Notes under the pieces: generated by a model
Database searches by the model: none
Seen by the model: the letters and a program-made list of their open reading frames with translations, nothing else
Told to the model about the DNA's origin: nothing
Translations under genes and position numbers: made by a program
NCBI GenBank assembly: GCA_023053685.1
Contig: JALIGW010000001.1
Location: forward strand, 222,503,434 to 222,567,433
DNA from: Diadophis punctatus similis
Taxonomy: Eukaryota; Chordata; Lepidosauria; Squamata; Dipsadidae
Direction: 5' to 3'
Length of the DNA stretch: 64,000 nt
In this document: piece after piece, positions 47,101 to 59,100 of the stretch
Layout of the letters: each line of letters begins with the position of its first letter
Numbering within the stretch: position 1 is the first letter of the stretch

Positions 47101-50100
47101 GCATGCATTTGTGTGTTTGTTAGTTTGTTTAGGAAGCAATGTTTCAGGTAGATTGCTAGCCAGATTGTAACAGAGGACTGATTTGTGAAAACATTAAAGA
47201 AGTTTAAAATTCCTTCACTTCCCTGATCAGCCTTATAGCTGATTGGTCCAAAAACTTCTGAGAGGGTTTTAGGGCTACAAAATGGCATGCTAGCAAAACT
47301 ACATTTGAGGCCTGTTGCTGTGAAGTAGATTGGATGAAACACAAGTTGGGAGACAGCTCTCTAAATGCCCTCATTCCCTGGATGAAGCCACTGAGATGCA
47401 GTTTTTATCCAACTCTGAAGTGAAGGACAAATAAATAATATTTTTCCCTTGAGGATAGAAAGTACCAGACCAATCCTTAAAGAAATGTCTCCTCCTGTAC
47501 CAACCTGCTCATAGTGTAAGCTTTTAAACGCCATTCACAGTTCTCAGATGAAGCTATTTGGCAATTAGTGAAGAACATTTGAGACTGATAATTGCTGGCT
47601 GTAGTTGGTAAGTAATACTTTGATAATTGGTGATGACCAAACAATAACAGAAGTTTGATCAAGATCATTGTGGTGAACTATGTTCTTTTCAATAGCATGG
47701 CTGTTTTTAATTTATTTTCATTTTTATGTTACTAACTAATTTGAGGTGAGCTTGAGGAAGGATGACATCATTTTTTAAGTTAAAAAGCCCAAACAATATA
47801 GTCATAGATACAGATATTACTTGTTGCCGTTTTGTGGCATGCACCTTGTGGAAGATTTTTATTGCATCTCTCAAATCTATGGTAAGTAGTAGCTACATCC
47901 GAAGCAAATAAAAGCCTTGTAATTATAATGGGACTTACTCTCATATAGAAACCATTGTGTAATATGAAAAGATAAGTAATAGTTTATACTATTTTTAACA
48001 GGAGTTTATTTGTTTCACATCCCCATATTAAGTCAACAAGAAATGGAGACCTCATTGTTTTTTTGAGGCTGGTAAACAAAGCTAGCTATGTACATATTGA
48101 AGGTCTCTTTTGACTTCACAGCATATAAAAGCATTAGTTGAGTCATAGAAGCAGGGTAGAGTTTTACATAATTATTATTACCTGGCTAACCAGTAGTAAG
48201 CCATAAAGCTCTTAAATCCCATTAAGGGAACATACATGAGGCAGACACGGAAGTTATAGAAAACAGTGGTAAACAGCTCCTGTCAAAGAACAGAGTGTTA
48301 AATTCGCACAATATTAACAACATGTAGATCATTATTATGAATTCCTTTGTCAATTTCAGATTAATTAGCTATAATGTGACAAATAGAGATGCTAAAGGCT
48401 ATAATGCAATAACATGCAGAGTAATAGGCAGTCTGCAGAGTAGTGCTGAAGGACTTTCAGGGCCTCTTTGTTTGTGCATCTAGCAAAACACCCACAAATT
48501 GATTTTTTTTTAAAGAGTGAGGGTGGAGCATACTAGCATCAGTTGTGCAGAAACCTTGCTTTACATCAAAATGGAAAGAATTTCTCTAGGGCAGAAATAG
48601 AATTTTTGAAGCTGCTAAAGGTTTCAATGTCTTTTGCAGTGGCTGAGAATTGCAATGGATAGTGGCACGACTCAACCTGAGTAGTGGGGGTGGGGTGGGG
48701 TTGCATCCATGGGGAGGAATGAAGTTTTATACCCACAATATGTCTAACTGGAAGCATTGCTGTTGTTATTATTAAACTGTATCTGTACTCCCCATATCAG
48801 TGCCCAAATAATCTCTCCCCCATCCCTCTGCAAATACACCCCAATATCCGTGGCAGTTAGAAATGCAATCTCCTGGCAACCTCTTCCTCTGCTCCTCATC
48901 ACTTTCTGTTCCATTGTTGCCACTGTCTCTGCCCGGAGGAGAAAACAAGAAAATGCTTGTTTTCTGACTTTCAGGTTGGCTTGGAAAAGATTCACAGTCT
49001 AGGAGATAACTTCACTAATGCCTGATGTAACCCAGTGGAACAGGCTCATTGTTAACATCAGGGTAGATACTGTGGTCAGCTCTTTGCAGCTGTGACAAGC
49101 ATTCCTTGGCTTTCATTGTACTATTTGCCAATTGCTCACCCTTCCCTTCCCAAGCAAACCAGTTACATTTTCTGTTCCATGGTGCTGTCAAAAGGGAAGG
49201 CCAATGGAATCATCGAGCCTTTCACCACCTCTTCAAATAGATTATATTGGAGTAGGAAATTGTATAGTTTGGATGATTGCGTGGGCACAAAACTTTGGTT
49301 ATTCAATTAATTTAAACGAATGGGAAAAAATTTGGTCTATAAATTATAAACTAACACTGGCGATACCATACAAAGAAAACATATACAAAATGTTTTACCG
49401 GTGGCACCTTCCTCCAGCACGATTGGCAAAAATGTTCCCGAAACTTTCCCCAAAGTGCTGGAAGTGTAAAGAAGGTATAGGAACATACTACCATCTATGG
49501 TGGACCTGCCCCAAAGCGAAAAACTTTTGGATTAAGATCAAAAACTGCCTTGAACAAATAACTTCAAAAACGATCCCTCTAAAGCCGGAGCTTTTCCTAT
49601 TAGGTATCTTCAGGGAAAAAATGACGAACGAAGACAGATATATAATTCTACACATTACAACAGCCGCAAGAATTATATATGCGCAGATTTGGAAAACTGA
49701 AAAAATCCCAACTATGTTAAATCTCATTAATAAAGTATTTGAATGTGCAGAACTTAGTAGGATGTCACTGGAAATGCAAGATAAAGATGACTTTGAATTC
49801 TATAAAACTTGGGACAGGTGGTATAACTGGCTTAACCAAAATAAATATCAAAAATTGCTATAACTATATGTCATGATCTTAGACACATTATGAGTTATGA
49901 TCTCAGACAGTATAAATAATAACAAATGTCTACTTTTTCGCAAAGACCGGAACAAAATATCAGAATGTATACAATTTTACAAGGTTATAAAATATTAATC
50001 AAGCTGAACAAAAGAACCATTGTTGAAAAAGGGAAAATTGTTTTATTGTAATGATAATAGACTGAACATAATATAATAACAGAAAAGAATAAGGGAAATA

Positions 50101-53100
50101 TTGGAAGATATAAGAAAGATAATGATGTAAATATTTTTGTATCACTAGGCTGTAAAAGGATAGCGTCGACGAGATGGTTGACATGTATGTTCAATGTTCA
50201 ATGTTTTCTATATTCAAAGATATTTCTTACTCTAATTATATATACATATGTTTACACATGTTTTTATGTTTGTTTGGATGTTTGTTTGTCTTTTTTACAT
50301 AATTAATAAAGATTTTTTTTTTTTTTAAAAAAAAGGGAAGGCCAATGAAATCATGAATGGCAGGAAATGTTCCCATGATGTTTTTGGAGATTAAGGAAAG
50401 AAAGCAACTTGCATTTTGTAATGCATCTCTTGTAGTCATTAGAAAGAAAGAGGATTCAGGACTTTTATGTGTTACCCATGACCATACACCAATTTCCTAA
50501 AATAAAGAGGTGTTATGACTTACCAACCATTTTTTTCTTGTAAATATATGACGATAGGAAACCACTTGGGTACCAATTGTATATGCCAATGGGGCAAGGA
50601 CTAATATAAAAATGCAAAAGGAGAATACAAAAATAAGTGTGTGACTAAAATAAAGTATATTACTGTATATCCTAGAGCAGAGGTAGGCAAAGTTGGCTCT
50701 TCAATGACTCATGGACTTCAACTCCCAGAATTTCTGAGCCAATCATGCTAGCTTAGGAATTCTGGGAGTTGAAGTCCACGAGTCATAGAAGAGCCAACTT
50801 TGCCTACCCCTGTCCTAGAGGAAACAAAACAACATCTGCCTCTGAATCCCATTTTGCATTAAATTAACCACCTTATTCCCTGATGTATTGGCCCAATGCT
50901 CATCAGGCTTTTTCTGTAGTGATTGAGAGACCTGATGTAGAGGGAATAGGGAATGGCCTTGAAAGCCAGGAGAATGAGTTGCTATCAAGGCAATGAGCCC
51001 TTTCCAAGAAAGTAATTTGAGTAAATGTCTCAGGCAGCTCCCTGCTTCACATAAAGAGAGAAAACACATTCATATTCCCAATACTCTAGGTGTCACAATA
51101 AAACTAATCCCTACCATTGGTTTCTTAGTCTGTTCTACTTTATAGTGCTGATACTGTATATGACTTCATTGGTTATTCTCCTCCAAATTTAGGCTCCTGT
51201 AAACATGGTAAAGTACTTACAGGCAAAGTAATTATGTTGGTACTGGTAAGGCATATATTTCTTTTTCTTCTTTCCGAGCTGCACAAGGAGAAAAAGAGCA
51301 AACAGTTAAATTGACAACTATGTAAATTCCACATCAGGGTCATGTTGTAAGGGCCCATTGTTTACAATACAGATTCTTTAAAAGTTTGATCTTTGCATAT
51401 TACTATATCACAGACTATTTGATCTGTGACTTTTGAATTTCTGCCGTATACACAGCTTTTGTGGGCTGAGGGTTGCTCCTGGTCTTTGAGGGAAGCTATC
51501 TTTCCAAAATAAACAGGACCAGGGGGGAAAATATGGACAAGACAATACCAAAATTAAATGTGATTTCATTTTAATTTGATTCAAGTTAATTCAGTTTATT
51601 TCAATTCATACGTTGAATCCCCACATGTTCAATTACTTTCGCTTTTTGTCACATTAAAAATTATAGTTTGGAGAGGCACTGCATTTCATTGCAGCCCTAA
51701 ATATGCACAATTCACTTGGTTAAATTATTTGACTTTGCATTCATCTAAGCGCAACTTTTGGGAAGGGGAATGCATTATTAGACTGCACTTCACAAGAAAA
51801 TGTGGATCAAAACATGTTCTTTGAAAAATAATGCCTTGGAGACGAGCAAGCAGGAGATGCAAGCTGGGATTGATGAAATATTTAGAATACATACAAGCTA
51901 AGCGAGAAGGAATAAACTCCCTAGAGAAGTACATGTGAGGTTTCTTAAAAAGTCAAGAAGAGCATAAAATAAAAGACGAGGAATTAACAGGAGGGGAAAA
52001 TACACAAGAAGAAAGTGCAACGGAGCCAAAGAATATAGCAGAATGAGAAGAAGCAAGAATAAAAGAACAGAGAATAAGAGCAACTAGAACAAGACCTATT
52101 TATAAGTGAAGCGATGGAAGAAGAAATAAAATTATTGTCAATTAATATAAATGGATTGAATTTCCTTATGAAAAGGAAAAGGACTTTCAATAAATTTAAA
52201 AAATTAAAGTTAGATTTAATTTGCCTTCAAGAAGTCCACATCAAAAATCAACATAACAAATTATTGGAATATCCTAAAATTGGAAAACTATACTCTTCAC
52301 TAGCACAACAAAAGAAAAGAGGTGTGGCCTTATATATTAAGGAAACAATAAACGCTAGACAAAATGTTACAGATGAAGATGGGAGGATATTGATGGTGGA
52401 GGTAACAATAAAGCATAAACACATACTGTTGATATCAATATATGCACCAAATAACAAACAAGAAGATTTTTATGAAAAACTCCACAAGAAAATTATAGAA
52501 ATGGAATATGAAAATATTTGTGTGGTAGGAGACTTCAACGCAATTGTAGATGCAAAACTTGATTATAGAAGTAGTAAAGTAGGCAAAAAGGCTAGAAAAA
52601 CGCTCCCAAAGACTTTTTTCAAAATAGCAGAAGAAGTAGGCATCCAAGATATAGGGAGAGAAATAAATCCTAAGAAAAATCAATACACATTCTATTCAAA
52701 CAGACACAAATCCTGGTCAAGAATATATATGATATGGATGTCACCGGAGTTAAAAGCAAATGTACAAGAGATAGAAATAGAATCAAACGTCTGGGCGGAT
52801 CACAACCTAGTAAAAGTTAAGTGGAAAGGACAAAAAAAACTGTGATGGATGTTGAATCAATCAAGATTAAAGGATAAGGAATTTATACAAACAATAGAAA
52901 AATAATTGAATTTCTTTTTCAAAGAGAACAGAAAAGGAGAGACCTCATTGCAAAATGTATGGGATACTGCCAAGGCGTATTTCCAGGGACTAGCTATAAC
53001 TTATATAGGAAGGAAAAATAAGAAAAAGAAACAATATCAAAAGACACTAGAACAGGGGTCAGCTACCCATGGCTCTGGAGCCGCATGTGGCTCTTTCATC

Positions 53101-56100
53101 CCTCTGTTGTGGCTCCCTGTTGCTGGGTGACACCACAATTTTGAGAGAAGCTTCCAGTTAGGAGGGGAAAGCATGGCATGCCAGGAGGAGACTCTATGGT
53201 AAAGGGTAGGTTTTCTAGTCTGCTACACAATTGATAGGGCTTTTGGTTAGGACAGGTAGAGGAAAAAGGACACCGCACTAGGAGGACTTCCAGTCGGCTC
53301 CAGAATTGAACGGGGGGCTTCCGGTTAGGACCTTTGTGGCTCTTTGAGTGTTTAAGGTTGCTGACTCCTGCACTAAAAAAAGAACATAAAAGATTAGAAT
53401 TAGAATTGCAGAAAGAACCACAAAAAAGACCTTAAAAAACCAAATGGAACTAATAAAACACAAATTGAACTTAATAGAAAAAGAATTGGCACAAAAAATT
53501 AAAAGTGCAAAACATTATTTTTTTTGAAAATGCGAATAAATCAGGAAGATGGCTAGCATACAAATGAAAAAAGGAGAAAGAAAAGAAATTGATACATAGA
53601 TTGGTAGATGAGAAAGGAACTCTATTACCAAAATGATGATAAAAAGAAAATAATCCAGGATTTCTATGAAAAGTTGTATGATCAAGAGAAAATCCCAGAA
53701 GATAGAATAAAACACTCTATTGCTGAAGTCGTATTTTCTGCAGTCAAGTTTGGAGCGGTGTACATTAAGTTTGAATCTATCTCATGCTCGTGTATTGCTG
53801 CGGTTGAAACTGAAGTAATCATTGACAGGAAGGACATTTTGGTATATGATTTTATGAACTATATTTAGATCAGATCGGAGGCAACGTAGTTGTAAATTGT
53901 CTAATCCCAATATTTCAAGTCTGGTGGAATAAAGTATTTTATTGCAAGCAGAGGAGTGAAGGACTCCTCTTGTGAAATATTTCTGGACTCTCTCGATTGT
54001 ATTTATGTCTGATATGCAGTGCGGGTTCCAGACAGGTGAGCTGTATTCCAGAATTGGTCTAACAAATGTTTTGTATGCTCTGGTTAGTAATGTAATATTG
54101 CCAGAGAAGAAGCTACGCAAGATTAGATTAACATCTCTTAGTGCCTTTTTGGCAATGTTGTTACAGTGGGCTCTAGCACTTAGGTCTTTGGATATGAGTA
54201 CTCCAAGGTCTTTGACAAAGTGAGGGTTGTCTACAAGTTCTTTTCCTCCAAGTTTGTATTTTGTATTCAGATTCTTTTTGCCAATGTGTAAGACAGAGCA
54301 TTTGTTGGTTGAGATTTGAAGTTGCCAGTTGTTTGACCATTCTGCTACATGATCAAGGTCTTTTTGAAGGGTAGCAGCATTGTTGGTGCTTAACATCATC
54401 AGCAAAGAGCACACTGTTGCTTATAATATGATCACAAAGATCATTTATTTACCTCCAAGGAAAGTTTCTTCCCCAGGCTGAAAAGAAGCGGGTGCGAGTT
54501 GAGATCAGGGTCCTTGCGGAAGCAGTTGGGTTTGGCGTGATGCTGGTTATGCAAGTGGTACCATAGGCTCGCCGGTATTCCCTTGAGAAGTACAGAAGAA
54601 CAAACATGAATTCCATCTCTTTGTGAATAATGCTGTATCCTATGTATTCCCCACTGACTATCTACAAACAAAATTAAATGAAAAATAGCTTGTCAGGACC
54701 CTACCGGAACTCTGCCATTCTGAAGGGGAGGGGGGTGACTACGTGGGTTAAATGTTTTGCATGCTTTTGCTTTTGCTGTAACCGCTTGAGAGTTGGGGGA
54801 TGGGCTATCTGCACAGACAAGCTCTCTCTGCCGGTTCTACCCTGTTACTCAAGGTTGCAGTGTTCCGAGGAGGGCCTCTTCACACCATTTAGCCTCGGAG
54901 TTTTCAAAACACCTTTGCGGCATTTTAGTGGCTGCCGGAAGACATGGGGCATTTGGGGTGGGGCTGGAAGGGGAAAGTTAGCCTAATGTTTCGTGCGCGA
55001 ATTTCAGACTCCGACTGACTTTTCTGCAATCACTTTCTCTCAGTAAAAGTTGCTTTTGAAATGCAAATTCGTTTCACAAGTCATGCTTTCCTGAGAAGAG
55101 AGCTGAGGCAGGTCCTTACATAGCTGCAGTTCTGTTAGTTTACACTTCTTTCCATCTAGCAGGAAATGAATTGTGTAAAGTGACAGCACACTGACCTCCA
55201 TCATTTCTGTGTAAACTAGCTTCATTTCTTCTTATTATTAAGCATCTGAAAAGGTTTCATTCCAAGACTGACTATTGAAAATTTCAGCTTTGATGCTAAA
55301 TGCATTTGTGTGAAACAAAAATAGACCAGAAAACATTCCATTACTTTCTCTTCAGTAGTGAAAAAGCAAAACAAGTATAGTGCAGTATTTTTAGAAATGC
55401 TTCATAGCTATTGTTGTGTTCTGACTGACCTATAACTGAACCATAAACTTGTTTTGACTAGACGACCTCTGACTGAACTGTTGTTGTTATGTTTATAGTT
55501 GAACTCTACCTGAACTGTTGTTGCCACCCTGGTCATGTGTTTGAATGCTCATACGCTATTGGTTGTTGTGTCTGACAGCTCCCAATAAAAGGGCTATCTG
55601 TCAGACTGCAAACTGCTGGTTGCTTGAGTGAGCTAATAAAAGAGCAGTTCTGAAGTCTGTCTCCTGCGATCTTTGCCCACAATTTAACAGTGGCGATGAG
55701 GGTTTGGGACCAGGAGAACGAAGACCAGCCCTCAAGCGCTGCAACCAGCCAGGCAGCACTAGCCATGTCTGCCTTTTTTCATCGGGATGTCCACCTTCCA
55801 CCCGCCGGCACCTTTCGACCCTGCCCAGGAAAAATGGGACTCCTACATGCGGTGTTTCGAGTGCTTCCTCGAAGCCAATGATCTGCTGGGGCTGGCTGAC
55901 AACAGAAAAAGAGCTTTGTTTCTGAGTCACTGCGGGCCAGAGGTGTTTGACACCGCAGAATCGTTGTCTGCCCCAACCCCAGTTCACACCGTGACCTGGC
56001 AGGTACTCCAGGCAACGCTGAAGACACACTACACGCCCGCCCCATTCAAGGTTGTCCGGCGCTACGAGTTCCGCCAGCGGCTGCAGCAGGAGTGCGAGAC

Positions 56101-59100
56101 CATCAACCAATACATTGCCGCCCTCCATAAAGCCTCCAGCCACTGCGAGTTCCGCGACCTGGATGACATCCTGCTTGACCAGCTCATCTGTGGCATGCAG
56201 GACATTCGCCTGCAACGCCGGCTCCTGGCTCGGCCCTACCTCACGCTGGCCACTGCCCTGGACGAAGCCAGAGCTGCTGAGTCCTCATCCAAAGCGGCCG
56301 ACTCTCTGCACTGTTTCGCCTCCTCTAAAAAGGACAGTAAGCCTCCTTCTGCGGTCCACATGGGCTCTGTCGAGGAGCCTGTAAGCAGCGATGACGAGGT
56401 CTGCCGCACCAACCAGAAGTGCCCTCCGCCTCCCAAAGACTTCCTGACTGCTTGTGCCAGCTGTGGGGGGCGACACCTGAGGATATCATGCAGATTTAGG
56501 CACGTTGTCTGCCAACGGTGTGAAAGGAGAGGACATTTGGCGTGAGTTTGCCGTGCCATTCTGCCGCCGAAAGACACGCATGCGCAGAAAAACCCTAGAA
56601 GCGAATCGTCAAATCGATTCGGGCGTGAAAACCATAGACCGTGCCAGAGAGCCTTCACCAGGCAGCCAGAAACCAACCAAACGCGGGTTGCCAGGGCCAG
56701 CTGCCCCTTCAAAAGGAAGATCATGGTCACCGTCTCCATCGACGGAGCACCGGTCCAAATGGAGGTCGACACCGGGTCTGCAGTGTCTATCGTCGCCTGG
56801 GAGATGCTCAAGCTCACCCTTCCGAGTTTCCGGTCTACCCGCCTGCAGGAATCCTCAATCCGCCTCTCTGACTACCAGGGAAACGGGATCCCTGTCCTTG
56901 GAAAAGCCCGGGTCCATGTCAGATTCAACAATTTCAATGGACCTCTCCAGCTCACCATAGTCAACGGCAGCCTTCCGAGCCTCCTAGGACTCGATTGGTT
57001 TGAATCGCTTGGCCTAGGGGTGACAGGCATCCACGCCATCAGAGCCGCGAACCTGGATGACCTTTTTGATGAGTTCCAGGACGTTTTCAGTGATGGTTTA
57101 GGCAAGTATGTGGGAAATCCTATCTCATTTAGCCTTGATCCTAATGTCGCCCCCATTCGCCTTAAGCCTCGACGGGTCCCTCTCCCACTACGGGATAAAA
57201 TTGACAAAGAGCTGGACAAGCTCATCAAACAAGGCATTTTGGAGCTGGTTGACCATGCTAAATGAGAGACCCCCATAGTGACCCCCGTTAAAGGGGATGG
57301 CAGTATTCGAATTTGCACTGACTACAAATGCACAATCAATAAGGCTTTGCAACAGAGCGCCTATCCGGTGCCGATTGTGCATCATCTACTCCACTCCCTA
57401 GGTCCTGGATGCCTGTTTGCTAAACTAGACCTTGCGCAGGCGTACCAGCAGCTGCCGGTAGATAGAGCTACTGCAGAAGCACAGACCATTGTAACTCACA
57501 GGGGAGCTTTTAAATGTCACAGGCTGCAGTTTGGAGTCAGCATAACCCCAGGGTTGTTCCAGAGTATAATGGAACGTCTGTTGCCAATGTCCCCAATTTA
57601 TGGCCACCAATTTTGAGGGGTACCTTGCTGACCTGGGAATTTGCCATGCCCTGTCCACGCCATTCCATCCGGCGACCAATGGACTGGCTGAACGATTCGT
57701 AAGGTCAGCCAAGGAAGCATTAGGTAGACTGGGCCCAGGGGACTGGCAGGCCCGCATCGATAAATTTCTGAGTACTCAGCACATAACCCCAAGTGCGACC
57801 ACTGGCCGCAGCCCGGCCGAGCTCCTTATGGGTCGCAGGCTTAGATCCGTCCTAGACCGTTTACACCCAAACTACGCCACTAAGGCAAAACCAGAGGTCA
57901 CACAAAAAACCAGGGCCTTCTCCCTGGAAGATTCGGTATTCGCCCAAAATTATGCCGAGGGCCCCCTGTGGTTACCTGGGGTCATAGAAGCAATCTTGGG
58001 TCCACTAACATATGAAGTCTGCCTCCAGGATGGACGCCTCTGGAAGAGGCACATAGATCAGCTACGCAACCGAGTAAAAGGGGAACCTAACGAACCTCAA
58101 AAGGTAACGCCCTGTGTTCTTCCCCTAGCTACCTCAAGCCTGAGTGTCTCGGAAGGTCGACCTGAGGAAGTGGAAGTCCAGCAGCGTTCTCAATTAGAAT
58201 TGGTTCCACCAGTCGCAGAGGCCACGCCCGATACATTCCAGGAGCTTCCATGCTCCACCCCAAGAGCAACAGCAGACCTGTCCGAACAGGCTGCTGCCTC
58301 ACCAGAGTCTGAGCTGCGCAGGTCAGGGAGGGTTCCCAAACGCCCCGCCTACCTGTGCGACTAGGTCTGTTGGACTGTTCCATCTAGAAAGGGAGGGGTG
58401 TTGTGTTCTGACTGACCTATAACTGAACCATAAACTTGTTTTGACTAGACGACCTCTGACTGAACTGTTGTTGTTATGTTTATAGTTGAACTCTACCTGA
58501 ACGGTTGTTGCCACCCTGGTCATGTGTTTGAATGCTCATACGCTATTGGTTGTTGTGTCTGACAGCTCCCTATAAAAGGGCTATCTGTCAGACTGCAAGC
58601 TGCTGGTTGCTTGAGTGAGCTAATAAAAGAGCAGTTCTGAAGTCTGTCTCCTGCGATCTTTGCCCACAATTTAACAGCTATGAAATGAAGACTGACTATA
58701 TTTCTTGAAGCACATATGCTTCAATCAGGTCCTCCATTCTGGAGGGAAAATACTGACTGCTGATTGGCTAGACTGTCTGGCAGCTCCCTATAAAAGGGCT
58801 GGCTGTCCGACAGAGCCTTTGCTGGATTGTAAATAGTTGCCAAATAAAGTGCTGTTTTTTTAAAGCCACTTCTGTCTGCCTCTTCCATTCACCCTATTCA
58901 ACATTTCTCTTAATGCCATCTCCCTTTTCTGTAAGGAAGCACTATTAATACTATCATTCTTTACAGCAGGCATCCCCAATCTCTGGACTGTGTCCCACTA
59001 GTGGGCTGTGAGGGGTTTGCAACTGGATCATGGAAATGGCAGCAAGCACACGTGCACGCACACACATCCTCACTTGCACGAGCAGTATGCAAGCATGTGC

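Larger units (their letters stand above)
55412..58676 (+). mobile_element. Ty3-type LTR retrotransposon, internally deleted, in intron 4
   Basis: Two 278-bp LTRs (55412-55689 and 58399-58676) differ at three positions, and a 5-bp duplication gctat flanks the element (55407-55411 and 58677-58681). A purine-rich AAAGGGAGGGG precedes the right LTR. Coding is one broken frame: gag, protease and the start of RT, then a deletion that removes the RT catalytic box, RNase H and the front of integrase, then the integrase end. It lies antisense to the host gene. The low LTR divergence says it inserted recently, although it cannot code for its own enzymes. Confidence 0.95.
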
